From: Gymnogyps californianus
Taxonomy: Eukaryota; Chordata; Aves; Accipitriformes; Cathartidae
DNA length: 64,000 bases
Assembly (NCBI RefSeq): GCF_018139145.2
Contig: NC_059500.1
Location: forward strand, 36,933,437 to 36,997,436
Direction: 5' to 3'
Each line of letters begins with the position of its first letter. Positions within the stretch are counted from its first letter, which is position 1. Position numbers and translations under genes: made by a program. Positions 48,150 to 61,700 of this stretch are shown one piece after another. Below the pieces are notes generated by a model that saw nothing but the letters and a program-made list of their open reading frames with translations, ran no database searches and was not told where the DNA came from.

Positions 48150-50715
48150 TGGGCCTCCCTAGCAGAACCTACAGACCTTGTCTAGGACTTGCTCTCAAGT
48201 TGGCCAAACTCACTTTTCAGACCACTGTACCGATTCACTGGGGGGACAGGGAAATTGCTGTAGTCCCTATTTCTATCTTTTCAGCTCTATCCATAGAACC
48301 TCCGTAAAAGTATCAGTAGATTTGATTATGGTAGCTTGTTGTATCTTCTCCAAGATAATTTAGTTCCTTCCAGAGTCGATTTCTGAATGGATCTTGTGTG
48401 AGTTCTGGAGATTTTGGGCAGGGATTATGAGTAGGCAATGAGTTGAATTGCACCTCTGGATAGACTTCGTTTTCTTTATCCCAAGTGGCTCTGATTAAAA
48501 TGTGGTCACCTCTGGCTAAAGGTTAGACTACTCCATGAAGAAACACTAATTTGGGGTTTGTGAGGTTTTCTGCCCTTGTACCTGAAGCAGAGTGAGGGCC
48601 ATGATTAGAATAAATCACAGTTTGAATGGGCTCACAGGAGTTCTTCCCTTGCAACTGACTGTGCCTCCCGATGGTCCCAGCATCCTGCAACAGTGCAGTC
48701 ACTCTCGAACGAGTATTAAGACTCTTTCGTGGGAAAAATGGGGCTAAAACTGCCTATCCACCTGTTAAAAGTTTGTCTCTGGATTGACTAAAATGCTTAA
48801 ATCTTCCCTAAACATACGTGCATCTGTATTAGACTTCCATAAGCTGGCTGGGTTACATCTCCATTTAAGTGTGGATACATGCTCCACACTCGAGTGCACA
48901 AGTCAAAGTATTTCTATGTGAAGAACCTAACTGGTCTACAATGGACTTAGCCTCCTGGGGCTTCTGTTGCACTGTTTCCCTTACTTCTTCTTGAACACTT
49001 GTTCCTCTATTTCCTGTCCTTTCAACCTTTCAGGTTACTATAGGGTTAATGGGCTGGAGTCCTTCCAGCTCAGGGCTGGAAGGAGCTGCTGGCCATGTGT
49101 CTTTGGGAGAGGTTTCCCAAGCTTCAGAATAAATTCTTGGGCGAGAAGGTTCAGGGGTTAGGAAAATAACAGGAATTCTTCTGCCCTGACAACAGCTATT
49201 AACTCTTCATGCAAAGAAATGTTTTCTGTTAGATCTTCAACGATTGCATTGCACTGATGCATTGATTGGATGACTTTACGTTGCTCAGCTAGAAACTGAG
49301 CTGCTGTTCTAGATTTTTCTAGATCATTTTCTAAACCCTCCTGTTTCTAATCTTGCACTTTTCCAACATCTAACTCTAGTTGTTTAGTTTGTAAACAAGA
49401 TCTAAGATCTTCCTCTCTTCTGATTAAGGTACTGTTTTGTTCTGTTAATTTGGGAGTTTCATCCTCCTTCAGTTTCTGGATTTCTTTATCTAAAAGTTCT
49501 TTACCTCCTCATATTTTTCTCTTGGGAGATCCCATGCATGATGTAAGGCATACAAAAAGGTCCAAACGGCACAAGCTTTGTTTTTGCTGCCTTTCAATTT
49601 TGCCAATTTGCAATGACTAATGTATGCTTCACAGGCAGCAAAGATGGGCTCTGCTGCTTTAAAACAGCCAATGCTCCAAGGGTATTTCCTTTGTTTAGTC
49701 ACTCACTTACAGAGGTTGACAACATCCTTTTCCTCCTTAACATATATTTTAGCACAACCTGCCCGGTCTGTTTTATCTTGTGCACTTCCCATACTGCCTT
49801 TACACAAACGCTAAAGCTAAATTACAAACCCATTACAATTACATTGTTTTCTTTAAGAACCAATTCCAGATACACTGATCTTCAGAGTTCAGTTGCTTCT
49901 GAGCATCCAGAGAGCCAGACCAAAATGTGCACTGCCGGTAACTGTAGTTACCACCCTCACTCACAACCCGTCCAGTTTTACCGCAGGGCTTGCCTCTCAG
50001 TTTATGGGCCACAAAACAAAAAAGGGTTGCGGCTGCTTCTTGAAGGAAATACTGTTTGAGTCCAGCCAGGTGGTGGTGTTCCTAAAGTCATCAGACCAAA
50101 TGTGAAATGAACAAAGAGTAATTTCTGGAGGGATATCTGTGCCCAGGAGCAAGGACTGCATTCAGTCCTACACACACTACTTGCGGTGTAGTTACTTTAT
50201 ACTGATAGGGGGAGGGCAACTTAAAGGGGAGCTTTAACTACTATTAATCCTGGGCTGTATCAGGGTGGTTGTAGATGTCGTCTTCTCCTGGGAACAAAAG
50301 GGAGGTTCCAGAGATCCATTACCTTGGAAAACCATCCCAGAGCAGGATCATCAAGTGCTAACTCTTTCAAGAGCTAACTACTCTTCCTAGTTCTTTGTGG
50401 GTACTGGGAATTGTCCACGGAAGGAGACTGCATTTTCGTGCCTGGAAGGAGAAATGCATGATCAGGCATTCTCATCCCAGGCCCATCACCGGTGTGGTGA
50501 TCTTGAGCTGGCATGGGAGTGTTCACTAGATTGAGAAGCATTTGAGATTGGCTGCCCATCAAGGCCATTTGTTCTTTCTTCTGAATTGCTAAGAACTCCT
50601 GCCTGCCTTGCCTGTAGGCATGGCAGGGCAAACCTAACTGTTTAACCCTTGCAGCTTTGTATCTGACCTTCTGCTTCAGGCAGACTGTGTGAGTCAGTGG
50701 ATTGCCTGAGCACAA
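48150..50715 (-). pseudogene. Gag-like region with a coiled-coil segment
   Basis: This lies between the 5' LTR/primer site and the protease. Open pieces are at 50715-50374 (113 codons) and 49702-49490. From the latter a different frame continues to about 49155 as a Glu/Lys/Leu-rich coiled coil (QKLKEDETPKLTEQ, RREEDLRSC, LEKSRTAAQFLAEQ), broken by one TAG near 49348. Below this the sequence is fragmentary, and I could not identify a major-homology region or a clean C-x2-C-x4-H-x4-C zinc knuckle. Assignment to gag is by position. Confidence 0.5.
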
Positions 50716-50726
50716 GCTTGGAGCTC

Positions 50727-50744
50727 TGCATTACACTACCCCCA
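50727..50744 (-). other. Candidate retroviral primer-binding site
   Basis: Just inside the 5' LTR on the minus strand, TGGGGGTAGTGTAATGCA starts with TGG. Its first six bases match a tRNA-Pro-type primer site and the rest does not. Age may explain the mismatch, but the tRNA assignment is weak. Confidence 0.3.
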
Positions 50745-50753
50745 AATGAAGTT

Positions 50754-51865
50754 CATTCAGGTTATCTGGGGAAGTGTATAGGTGGTCATGTTTGCACAGA
50801 GAAGCCCAAGAGTGTGCAGCTGCCTGACAGCTAACTAGCATTTTATGTGACTAGGCAAAGTGTTTGTAAGTAACAGAGGCCCTCAGATGTTGACAAAAGT
50901 AAAACCAAAGACTGCATTTTGTGCTAAATGTCTTCTTTATGGAAGAGAGCCAGCATTATTTCTTGGGATGGAGAAGGAGTAGTTCCTTCAAAAGGATTCC
51001 TTTAAAATCGTGTCCTTCTTGTCATGTATGGAACAGGGAAACAAAAAAGAGCATGGGGGAACACTTCAAAAATCCCTGCTGAAAAAAAGTGCTGGTTACA
51101 AGTTCTTTTCACAGCCTTGATGGACTTGGTGGGCTGTCCTTGGTGCTGCTAGCTTTTAGCTTCCATTAGGCTAGCAAGCCTTCTATTAGAGCTTGGCAAG
51201 TATAGCGTGACATCATACAACTTTTTCTGTTACAACATTGTTGCAAATTAATCTGATAAAATAATGATAAAATAATCAAAATTTGGTTCTACATATATAG
51301 AAGAGTTATAAAGCATAGGTTTGTTAAGTTTGAAACAACTATAGAAACTTCACTAGAAATTAATGGCCTATAGAAACTTCACTAGAAATTAATGGCTTTT
51401 TGTTTGGTTTTAAGAAACCAAAGTGAATGATAGTCTGCTTTGTTAACAGTCCATGAAGGACCGCTTAGTGTTGCCAAGTTTAAGTGAAACTAGGGGAAAG
51501 GTAATTTGTCAGGGGGAGACCACGACCACTGACTCATAGACCACCGACTCAAAAAACCCACCGACCCAAAAGGGTTAAGGAAGTAAAGGTCTCAAAAATC
51601 GTAGTGGGCATGCGTAGTAATTTGCATGGGAGGCAAAGAAATTTTAACCAGTCATTTAATAGCATAACAATGAATATGTATTGAATGATTAAATATGTTA
51701 ACATCTCGTGTATAAAAAGTGATGGATTTTGATGTGAAGGTGAACACGGTTTGGCAGAGCTATCCCCTGTTTCCCAGTGCTGAATTAAAGGAGTGCCTGC
51801 TTATCTGCATCTCATTGGTGGTGATAAGTTCTTTCCGTCTCGTTTGGTGACAACATCGTAAGACA
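50754..51865 (-). repeat. Proviral 5' LTR, deleted and interrupted
   Basis: Homologous to the 3' LTR along 50757-51172 and 51186-51238, then resuming at 51853-51865 after a nested 614-bp LTR. Relative to the 3' LTR it lacks about 520 bp at the 51172/51186 junction. Its outer end reads TGTCTTAC on the minus strand, as in the 3' LTR. The inner boundary is uncertain by about 10 bp. Confidence 0.75.
51239..51852 (+). mobile_element. Solo LTR nested in the proviral 5' LTR
   Basis: A 614-bp plus-strand LTR starts TGTTGCAAATTAATC and ends CGTTTGGTGACA, with TG...CA ends. Flanking ACAT (51235-51238 and 51853-51856) gives a 4-bp target duplication. The CAACAT context on both sides also permits a longer one if the final CA was lost. 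TATAAAA at 51711-51717, ATTAAA at 51784-51789 and a T/G-rich 3' end give a normal LTR layout. A 28-bp direct duplication lies near 51343-51398. Its sequence is unlike the other LTRs here; the short duplication fits an ERV1-type element, by inference. Confidence 0.82.
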
Positions 51866-53364
51866 AAGAAACTTTAATGCACGAAGACAGCCATAAAACA
51901 CTCTTCATTTGGCTTCCTGTACCTTAAGAGTCGAGAAGAGTTTGACTGGAGGCCATCATATTCTGAAATCAAAATGCAACTTAATGTAATTAATAATATC
52001 CTGTGAACTGTCTTTTAACTTACCATTGTTTAAAAAAAAGAGGGCCGTACATAAACTTCCTAGAATTTTGGAATGCTTTAAGTGCTACCTAGTTTTTCTG
52101 GGAACAGAATGGTTGGACTTTTCCACAAGCTTTGAAGGCAACTGGGGTGCTTTGGGTGGGAACCACGTTCCCTCCAGTTCCAAACAGCTTTTCTTTTCCA
52201 ACATCCTCCAAGCCTAAGAAGAATCAGCCTTAACTACTGAGGAATCAGAGCCCTCTTGACTTGATGGTAGAATCAAGAACCCTCAGAATCCAAGTGGGAA
52301 GATCTTTGCTTCATCTCAATTTGAAGGAGGAATGGCATCTTGCGTCTGAGCCTGATTTTCAACCAACATCTTTAAATGATGGGATCAATCAGCCAGTTCT
52401 GCTTTAACTTTGCTTTAAGGGAATAATTAAGGGGACTTTATTACTTTATTAAAGGGTAACTTTAATTGGCTCCCTGGCCAATTTGTCTTTTCCAAGTAAG
52501 TTGCTATAAAGCTGATATAGAAATTATTTAAAATTAAAAGAAACAGAGGCCTCCTTCCAATGTGTTTGCTGAATGGCATGGTTGCAACATTTATGACATG
52601 TCATGTCTACAGGAACCAGACATCTATCTCTTAACAATTTCAGTAAAACAGCAATAAGCTTCAAATTTAGATGATCTACATTAAAATTTGCTTTTTTTTA
52701 AGTGAATCTTTGCATACATCAGGAAGTGGTGAATAAAGTTCAGCTTTTAAGGGAAATGCTCCAACTACTACTGCACTAAAACTCAGGATCTATCAGATAT
52801 TTCTACCTTCTGCTCACAGGAAGAGTGACTTCTGATCAATGTATTTAACTTTTAGGAGCAGGCTTACAAAGAATCTGCTTAGAACTGAAACATATGTAAA
52901 AAGTAAATGAAAAAAACTGTGTTTAAAATAAATCAGTACTTCAATTTGAGCAAAATCCAAAAACTAACTGAGGTTTTAGAGATTCGATGGAGAAGTTTTT
53001 GTGGCAAAATTTTTTTCATAGCTCAGTCTCAATTCCTTATTAGATTTTTTTTCCTGTCAACAACAGTCTTCATTTTTACCAGTGTAGTTACATCCCTTTT
53101 GTAAGTAAATGATCTATTACTATGTGTCAAGGAATGATAAACTGCTGAAGGGGAAAAGGGGTCTAATAAATATGCTTGGAGAGAAGAGTCACAGATATTA
53201 ACCCGACATTCCTTTAAAACAGATACGGCTTTCTGTCATGTAAGATGAGACCCTTCTTCACAAACTCACTTTAGTCACAGCAAGAGAGAATACCAAGTGA
53301 ATCATAGTACTATTGCAGAAATTTAAACCCTTCCCCTTCCTCTCATATCTTTCCTCCTCCCTTT

Positions 53365-53384
53365 CACACACACACACACACACA
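53365..53384. repeat. (CA)10 microsatellite
   Basis: Ten perfect CA units; length-variable simple sequence. Confidence 0.9.
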
Positions 53385-56300
53385 AAAGCAGTAGCCCCCA
53401 GCCTTTTGGTAGACAAAGTATAGCAGTTTTTTCCCTTGATAATTTCCGTGTAGGTAGAGGAAATCTCTATGACAGGCAAGGAACATACATACTCCAAAAT
53501 ATACCTTTTCTTCATTATTTCCTTTATATGGATTTTGAAACATGAGAAGCTTGATGAGCAGCTTAATTTGCAAATACATGACATTCATTCCCATCCTGAG
53601 AATTTTTGCTTTAAAGGAGGTACAGAAGCATTTGAGACACATGTGCTGTCTGTGTAACGTGCTTTAAAGCTGTCCAGGGGAACCAAAGAATAATTAAAAA
53701 AAATACACAGCAGGACAAAAACCCCACTGCGAGAAATCTTGGAAAAAAAGTCATGGCATCCCAACTTACTAATAGCTTTTGAAGAAGATAGGAAAACTCT
53801 GTTCTTTCAAAGATTTAGTACTGAGAGGAGAGAAAAAAGTTATGAAATACTGATCTGTTTTTTAAGGAAGCCAAGTTTATTTCCATACAAGATGGAAAAT
53901 ACAGTGTAGATAATCTTGTGTGATTTTGGTTCCAGTAGTGTTGGATTAATTAGCAAATGTTACAGGCTATTTTAAAGTTACATAATGAGCATATTGCCTC
54001 ATTCTGTTTTGATTTTTCCGTAGTATTTACATAACATTTGCTTTGTATTTATTATTTTCATTTGTTGTTCATTCACTTTTTACGTGTAATATCTTCATTA
54101 CATTTTTTGGTTTAATTACAGTCATGTCACTTCCAGTTTAGATACATTTGCTAGTTCTTATGCATGGGTTGTGTAAAAAGAAAATTAAGCTTTACTCTGT
54201 TCTGTGTTGATACTGAAGATGGAGTATGTACATATCTTGGTAGAATGATTTACTGTGTTTTAGTGGTCTCAGCTGTGATGGTCTAAGGATACAAATTAGA
54301 CTGCTTTTATAGTGATATTTATCCAGTAAGCTTCTAGTAGGATGATGAACATAAAAAGAAATAGCAACCTATAGACTGCTAGGTGCACTTAAACTCATGT
54401 ATTCACACATCCACCTTCATAAAACCAGCAACCGTTTAAAACACATGCTTGCATAAAAGCCTCAATTACTTTAAACAGAGCTGCACTTGCAACACAACCT
54501 TAAAAGGAATTAAGGAAATAAGGGCAACACAAAGAAAATATAGTTTGAGGGGCTCAGCACTGCAAGAAAAAGAAAAAAAACCAACCCTGTACAGAATTAA
54601 TACAATATGAAGCGATAACTCATACAGTTACTTTATACCACTCTGTTTTGAAAATTCTATGAGAATTCATTGAATATATTTAAAGAAGGTTTGGATGTCA
54701 CATAAACCCCATTTCCCCACAGCCCCATGAGACTCATCAGGGCCAGGCTTCTGGGAGACCATACAACAAATGGAACCAGATTGCACCAGAACAATGGATA
54801 AAAGACTTACCTGCAGATCTTCACAACCATTTCAATAGGTGCCTTCCACAGCTGAACCATCAAAATACAGGAATTCTATATATGCACTTAGCAGAATGTG
54901 GTATACTCGTTTCATCCATATGTGTCTTCGTGGAAACTGTGTGGATTAAACTGAACAAACACTACACATCAGCATTGAACCAGTCAATGAAGGATGGAAA
55001 TACCTATTTAATAGTGTATTTTTCACAAAATAACTATCCTTTGTGCCTTAGTCTTTTTCTTCTGGGGAGATTAAAAAAAAAACCTTCAAAAACAAACTTG
55101 GAAGCAAACATTCACACAAGGGGACTAAAAATCCCTAACTAAATTTAATAAAAATACTGGATTTTGACATGTTTCTCTCTATATACATGATCCAAAATTT
55201 CACTGCAGATACTGCTAGCACTCACTTTTACTCTATCCCTTGCTAACGTTTGCCAGGCCCTCAGTGCAGAGCATTGTTTTTTCTCTAGTTTTTTATGTTG
55301 ATTAGTACAATTCAGTTAAATTTAGAGTAAAGGTTCTTAGCTTGATGTGTGCTATTTCTTTTTGATTTCTTGAACTTAAAGGTCATCTGGTTTGGTTTCT
55401 CCTCCAACTCCCTGTTATGTTGGTAGATGCAATAACAGAAATTACTTTGTATATATATACCAGTTAGCGTACTGTGACTGAACATTCTTGTGGGCATAAG
55501 TGCCTAGATGAAGACTGCTAAGGCTTTCCCATGCTTCTTGTGCCAGACTTAACTAGACTACCACACATATTGACTATTTATGTAATGAAATTCTGTAATC
55601 TACAGTCTAAAAATAAGTTTTCAGTCTGTTTATATTTAATAACACTATTGGAGTAGTCAGCCTGAGCACTCTTCCATAGTCTGGAGCCAACACATAGGAG
55701 CCAGACAACATATATTTCTAATATACAGTTAATATGCAATATAGTGATCACATTGTAAATCTTGATATGAATTAAGAGAGCTCCTTAACTTCTCAGAGAT
55801 TCTCAGCACCTGTGTGTTAAATCTTTTCCTTCTTTCTTAACTCAAAGGAGAAACATATCTAGCATTTAGGTTTCAATTCAAGAAAGCAGATTGTTAATGT
55901 TCACCCCAACCTTCCAGTGATAGTATTTAGTGGTCATTATAATTGCAGATCAACAGTTTCTTCCATTCCTTTCTGGGGGTTACCTTTGCCTTTTAAACAT
56001 CTTGAATGTTTCCATGTACTGTATACTTTTAAAATAAAAATTCACATGAACATCTCACAGGTGAGTGGATGGCTCTAAAATGCATTTTCTTACAGTCTCC
56101 CATGAACATATATTTTTGGGCTGTACTGAGCAATGATTGACAAGGCTTTAGTGTGCTGTTTCAGATCTAACATAGGAATTTGTAACCTGGGCACGCATCT
56201 TATGACACAGAGTTGATTAGTTTACTCTTTTGTACTATTTTCTACACCCTGCAGACCCTGTAATAGAGAGAGTTACGAAACTATTGTGTTTTAAACAAAC

Positions 56301-57185
56301 CCAAATGATTTTCGTTCAGGTGTTTCACTGAGGAAAACATATTCCTGTCTAAAGAGAACTAGAATTTCACTTTAATTTTTTGTGAAAGTGTTATTTTAAC
56401 TCTACAGTGATAAAAAAATATATAATCTGAAATCAGGTGATCTGTGGGAAGAAGAAATAATATCCTCTGGAAATTAAATCAATATTGAAAAATGTAGGAA
56501 AGTTGCCTCAAACAGTTCTGGTTTGACTTTTTAATGAATTTAATCTGAAATAAGCTAACCAGCCTGCCAGCAAAGATACTGCAGAAAGAAAATTGTTTGA
56601 AAAATACTGAGGCAAATTGTTCCTATTAATTTTTGATCTGGAGTGGATTTGTTTTCATTAGGAAAGCAAATAAATTATAAGTTCCTGCTGTTAGGAGAAG
56701 TTTAGAATTAACCCACAAAAAAGCTTACCATGCAATGAAGTCTTAACTGCTTGCAGAAATGACCAGTCTTTGCAGCAGGATAGTATCTGAATATCTTAGG
56801 TTTTAAGACGTTGTTGTATACTGTAGCAGGAGTGAGGAAGGTGATCCTTGAAGTTTTCTATCTGTGGTTCCAGAGAACCCAAAGGTATCTTTTCCATCAA
56901 GTAGGCAGAAAATAAATCAATCTTTCTTGTGTAGACAACTAATGAATCAGAGGAGACAAGTAACGTGGACTAGCCAAGTACCAACGTCAACATGCACCCT
57001 GAGTGGGATGAGGGAGTGCCAAATGGGGATTTAAGTTGCAGCTACACTTTCGTTCAGTAGTGGGGCTTAAGCTATTGCTACCTCCCTGTTTGCAGGTTGT
57101 TCTCACCTTCTCACCACCTCATACACAGTATTTGCACAGCGGTTTGTGAATAGTGTCAGGACTACTGCAGGTTACACACAGACGA

Positions 57186-57211
57186 GCATGCATGCATGCA
57201 TGCATACATAC
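57186..57211. repeat. (TGCA)n tetranucleotide repeat
   Basis: GCATGCATGCATGCATGCAT continuing into ATACATAC. It is self-complementary, so it can form hairpins or cruciforms, and has alternating purine/pyrimidine character. Confidence 0.9.
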
Positions 57212-58560
57212 TGGAGAAGTTTGGGGCCAGCAACTGTGTGAACTAGGCCACTGCTGAAAAGTCTTGACAAATGACTCTTTGTTTAGCTAGATGTAGAGAA
57301 ATGTAATAGAAGGGTTTAGGTTGGTGTTAATGGGAGTGTCTGGGTGTGGAAGCACCAGGGCAACAAACAGCAGCAGAGGAGATGCAGGTGTGGAATATGT
57401 TCATGACACCTAGACAGGAGATCATCAAGTGTATGTGCATCTCCGCAGGGCACCCAGATTGGGAGTCGAAGGACAACGGGTAAGTCCCAGTGATTCAGAG
57501 AGGTGGGACAGGATGAAGGGACTAATCATTGTCATCTCCTAAGAGGGAAAAAAAGGTATGTCCAAAATCAGCGTTTCACCAGTAACCTAAGAAGGGACCT
57601 AGGAGAAGTGTTGAGGATCAGTAGTCTGCGTACCTTGTCATTTGCATCATCGAGGAATTCTGAATGCTGGAAAGACACCTGGCTGCATGCTTAGTGGCAC
57701 CTGATGCTTGACAGACGGCTTGGACACGCACTTCTTGGTGCTTGTGAGTATGCGGATATGACTGTGGGTGAAATCAATTTTACTGTAAAATAAAACCACC
57801 TTTCCTTCGTATAAGGTCTCATTTTGAGCTTTGCTGCCAGTGTTGCAATATTATTTCCTATATAGAGATGTATGTAGCAAAGGGAATGTTGAAAAGTGAA
57901 AGAACATAAGAGGAAACAAGGCTATACGTAAATAAATTGGAGGCCTCTTTTATGAGGATGTCTGTTACTTTGCTTGACTGGAACACAGCTCTCTTAAGTC
58001 TCCTCCATTAAGTCTAAATTGCTGTGAAAGTACTGTTGAAACACAAATGCATGCTCTAGCATGATAATTAATAAAATTTGTCTAACCAACAACAGTGTTA
58101 AAAAGGGGGTGCTCTCTGAGCACAAAAGGGATGTTGTGGTTAAAGTCTCTCTTTTCACCAGAGGCAGAGGCAGATCACATAATCTAGCCACAAGATATCT
58201 GTGTACTTTAGATAAGACCTGTGATGAGTTGTCAAATTCTTTATACCAATGCATGCCTATTGCAGTGTAACCAGCTTCTTGAAAATTCACTTCAGCTGAT
58301 TGTAATGGAAATGCAAAATATGTGGGAACAACTATATTATGAAGACTCACTTTTGGCAAGCGAGGTAAATTCAACATGATTTACAGGGCACCTATTCTTT
58401 TCCTTCACAAGTGTGGTCTTTTTTTACCATCTGTATATGCATTGTTACGTGGTATCTAAACCTGTGCTTTACACCCCAGTAAGCAGTTTTCTTCAAGGTG
58501 GATGGGCATGCTGTAGTTCATCTAGCATGCTGCCTGGATGTAAAGAACAACTTGCTCCTG

Positions 58561-58756
58561 GTGCAAGGAGTCAGGCCCTGGAACGAGCTGCCCAGAGACA
58601 GTGTGGAATTTCCATCTTCAGAGATTTTCAAAACTCAGTGGGACAAGTCCCTGAGCAACCCCATCTAACTCTGAAGTTAGCTCTGCTTTGAGCAGGTAAT
58701 TGGTCTGCGTGACCTTCAGAGGTCCCTTCCAACCAAATTTTTTCTACGATCCTGTT
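58561..58756 (+). mobile_element. CR1-like 3' UTR fragment
   Basis: About 195 bp with CR1 3' UTR blocks: CCCTGGAACGAGCTGCCCAG, GAGATTTTCAAAAC, GGACAAGTCCCTGAGCAACC, TTGAGCAGGTAATTGG and AGGTCCCTTCCAACC. It then has an eroded TTCTACGAT tail. It belongs to a different CR1 subfamily from the copies at 4 kb and 42 kb. Confidence 0.85.
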
Positions 58757-61700
58757 AAGAAAATCCTGGTTCTTTAGTGTCCTCATCCTGCTTCAGGGCT
58801 GAGCATCCTTCTCTGTGGAGGCAATTCTGAGCTTTCCTAAACAACTTTTGAAAACTGCTCATATAAATGTATGAGACAGGAACACTATTTCCCTATAAAT
58901 CAAGAAATATCAGGGAAATGTTACCCTACAATTTTCTAGTAAGTCAAAACAGTGCTAATGTTAAAAAAAAAATAAAAAGAGTAAAAAGACAAGAAAGCTG
59001 TTATCTACACTGTAATTAGCTAAGTGTACCAAATATCTTGTTCTGAAATTTTTCAGAGGATTAAACTGGACTCTCCCATGAATACAATCAAGATGTAACA
59101 TGCATTTGCTTCTGTAGATGGCTGTTCCTTCTGCATCTTTCTAGGAAAGTGTTCACACCAGCAGGCTCTAGGAGCAAGCAGAAGTAAGCATCCCACTATA
59201 GGCAACCACATTAGTTGATGAGAAAAGATAAGTCTTCCCTTACGTACCACCTCTTTTCAACATGAGTGTGCGGACGAGTTTCATTCTTCTGCTCTGAGCT
59301 GCATAAAACTAAGGGCTTGGGTTCACCTCGATTGATAATGCAGCATGAGATACAGAGGAAAATAAGAAACAATGCAATTAATTATACAGGCGTTTTTAAA
59401 GATACGGTGCTAATGCAGTTAAGCTGCATATGTTAAAGTAACTGTAATTATTTTATTACTGGTAGCATATAATTTCAAAGACACAGCACAAGCTTGTTGA
59501 AAACGCAATGTCTAAACTAGTAAGAGTTCGCAATTATTTGTGAATGTCATCCAGAACCTGTTATTAACACACATAAGGAATTGTATTCTCCCTAGGTCCT
59601 TAACTTCAAAATCATCATAATCCTGTGATAAACAGGGTTTAGTAAATACACTGAATCAGACAATTGTCACGCAGGCCTGAATAATTTCCGATTTTCATTA
59701 CATTATGTTCCCAGCAGCGCAGGAAAGTTTACATTTTTATGGTGCTACTATGTTGCTTAAGATTCAGTGAAAGAAATGTGAATTGGCCACACATCTCTAA
59801 AGCGAAAGGAGCAGAAAACAACTGGTTGATTGACACTTAGTTCTGTATTTGTATAATTTTTAATTGTTTGATTAGTGTGGCTCAGTAGTGAGCATGGGAT
59901 GGAAGAAAGGGATGAAACATTATTTAAAGGACAGAATGAAGACTACTTGTCTGATTTAAAAAATTCTTTGTTATGCTCAGTGTAACATGATATACCTATT
60001 ATCTTACAGAAAAGAAGGACATACACTGGTAGTAAAACTGGGTTGTAGTGTCTCTTGAGTATCAACCTGAAAATAAACACTTTTTACATACAGACACACA
60101 CAAGGTTAATGGATAAAACACTTTGAAGCATCAAATAAGCAGGTGTGACTGATGCTGGAAAAGGATATCACTTAAATGGCTTGTGTGAACAGATTTGAAG
60201 GGCTGAGTACATCCAGATGGGGAAACCTTAAAAGCATTTCACTGGGTCCAGACTACATCCCAACTGAATGAAACCTGAGGGGATCCTTCTGCGTACCCTG
60301 GATTCTTTTGCAGGGCAAAATCTGTGTAGTCGGGCAGGAGGAAGCCAGCTATGTTCTTGTATCTCCTGCGGTCTGGATAACTAGTGAACCAGAACTGTAG
60401 AATGGTCTACAAAGTGCATCTGCTGTGTGTTTAAACACTGAAAACAGATTTACGATCGCCATACACAATGCCTTTCCAGTCTTTTCAAGTGGGCCTAGGA
60501 AGTCCTCCTACTCTTCCAGATCTGGGGGTGGATAGAGTTTATGCTCCAGGGATCTTTAATGAAAGAATAACCTCTTTGGAGATGTGGTTGTCACTACGTT
60601 CTTCCATGCCTTGATGTTCAGAGTTACTGATTTTATCTGTGAAATGCCTGGCAGTCTGAGGGTAAGGCCGAAAGAGCCTACAGCTGCCTCTCATCTGACT
60701 TCTCATGTTCCATGTACAGAGAACCACTTCCACGAATCTGTATTATTTATTAGGAATGGTAACTTTCTGTGTCCTTAACCGTTCTGAGATGGAGAGCTGT
60801 GGGTCTCTCTCTTTTCCTCTCTCTTATCAAAAGCAAAACCAGCAAAGGACATAACCTTTACAATTAGGTATTATTGGACATTTAAAAGTTTGGTTTTCAA
60901 ATGACCAAGTTGACAGTATTAGTTTAGATACAATACAGTTTAGAGGTTTTTACTATAGAGCAAACCAGATAAAACTTCTTTGTTTTTCTTTTTAAAGTCT
61001 TTCCTGACTGAATTTTGCATCAAGTTACCTTGACTTTGATATTTGAAGTGTAAGATATGCCCTTGTTTTACATGGTGGTGTGACTTTTTTAGAGCTTTCT
61101 ATCAACAGTAATCAAGGACCTGATTGAATCTATAATTGTTTGTATTGCTGATTAAATGGGATGAGTAAAAAAAAAAAGGAGGGGTGGAAACAATGCAGCC
61201 AATGACCTGTATGCTTAAGCAAAATGTTGTTGATAGATACAAAATGACTATGGCTCTACTGTTTTATTCTACACCCACTCCACCTCCTGTTTGCTGTTTC
61301 TTACAACTTGGATAGTGTTATGAGGAAATTAGGCCAAGTGGTAGTAAACAGAAGTTATTCATATTTATGTCTACCTCGAAAAATCATATACTTTTCTGTA
61401 TAAAAAAGGCAAGTTGAAGAGCACAATCAAAGAAGCACCTTTGGAAGTATAGTAATTAGCAGATCCATTTCCATGAATAAATGGATATTCACATGGATTT
61501 GCTATCTTGATAACCAGGACTACTACTTAAAGTGATTCAGAAGGTGAGGTAAAAGAAGAGCTATTCTGTGTGCAGTATTATTACAATAAGAAGATTAATA
61601 TAAAAACAAGAACCATCCAATGTAAAGTGTGTTAGGAGGTGCATGACAAGTTTAAACAGGGAGTTTACTGATCAGGAGCAAAAAGTGGGTGCCACAGTCT

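Larger units (their letters stand above)
40115..51865 (-). mobile_element. Degenerate endogenous retrovirus, full-length structure
   Basis: About 11.75 kb in the same orientation as SPIN1. The 3' LTR (40115-41134) and 5' LTR (50754-51865) are recognisably homologous in the same relative position: the block GGGAAGTGT...CAGAGAAGCCCAAGAG near 40.13 kb recurs near 50.77 kb, and TAGAGCTTGGCAAG near 41.08 kb recurs near 51.19 kb. Flanks AACAA (40110-40114) and AAGAA (51866-51870) are a possible 5-bp target duplication with one change. Between the LTRs, in minus order, are gag-like, protease, RT, RNase H and integrase remnants, then an env-like region. Stops and frameshifts are frequent and LTR divergence looks about 15-20% by eye, so the insertion is old and non-coding. 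I do not assign a retroviral class with confidence. Confidence 0.85.

Noticed and set aside
57186..57211. TGCA repeat as a CRISPR-like or regulatory array
   Set aside because: It is a plain tetranucleotide microsatellite with no spacers.
57994..58377. 127-codon minus-strand frame upstream of SPIN1
   Set aside because: I recognise no family, splice signal or promoter for it. One frame of this length is not surprising in 12 kb of flanking DNA.
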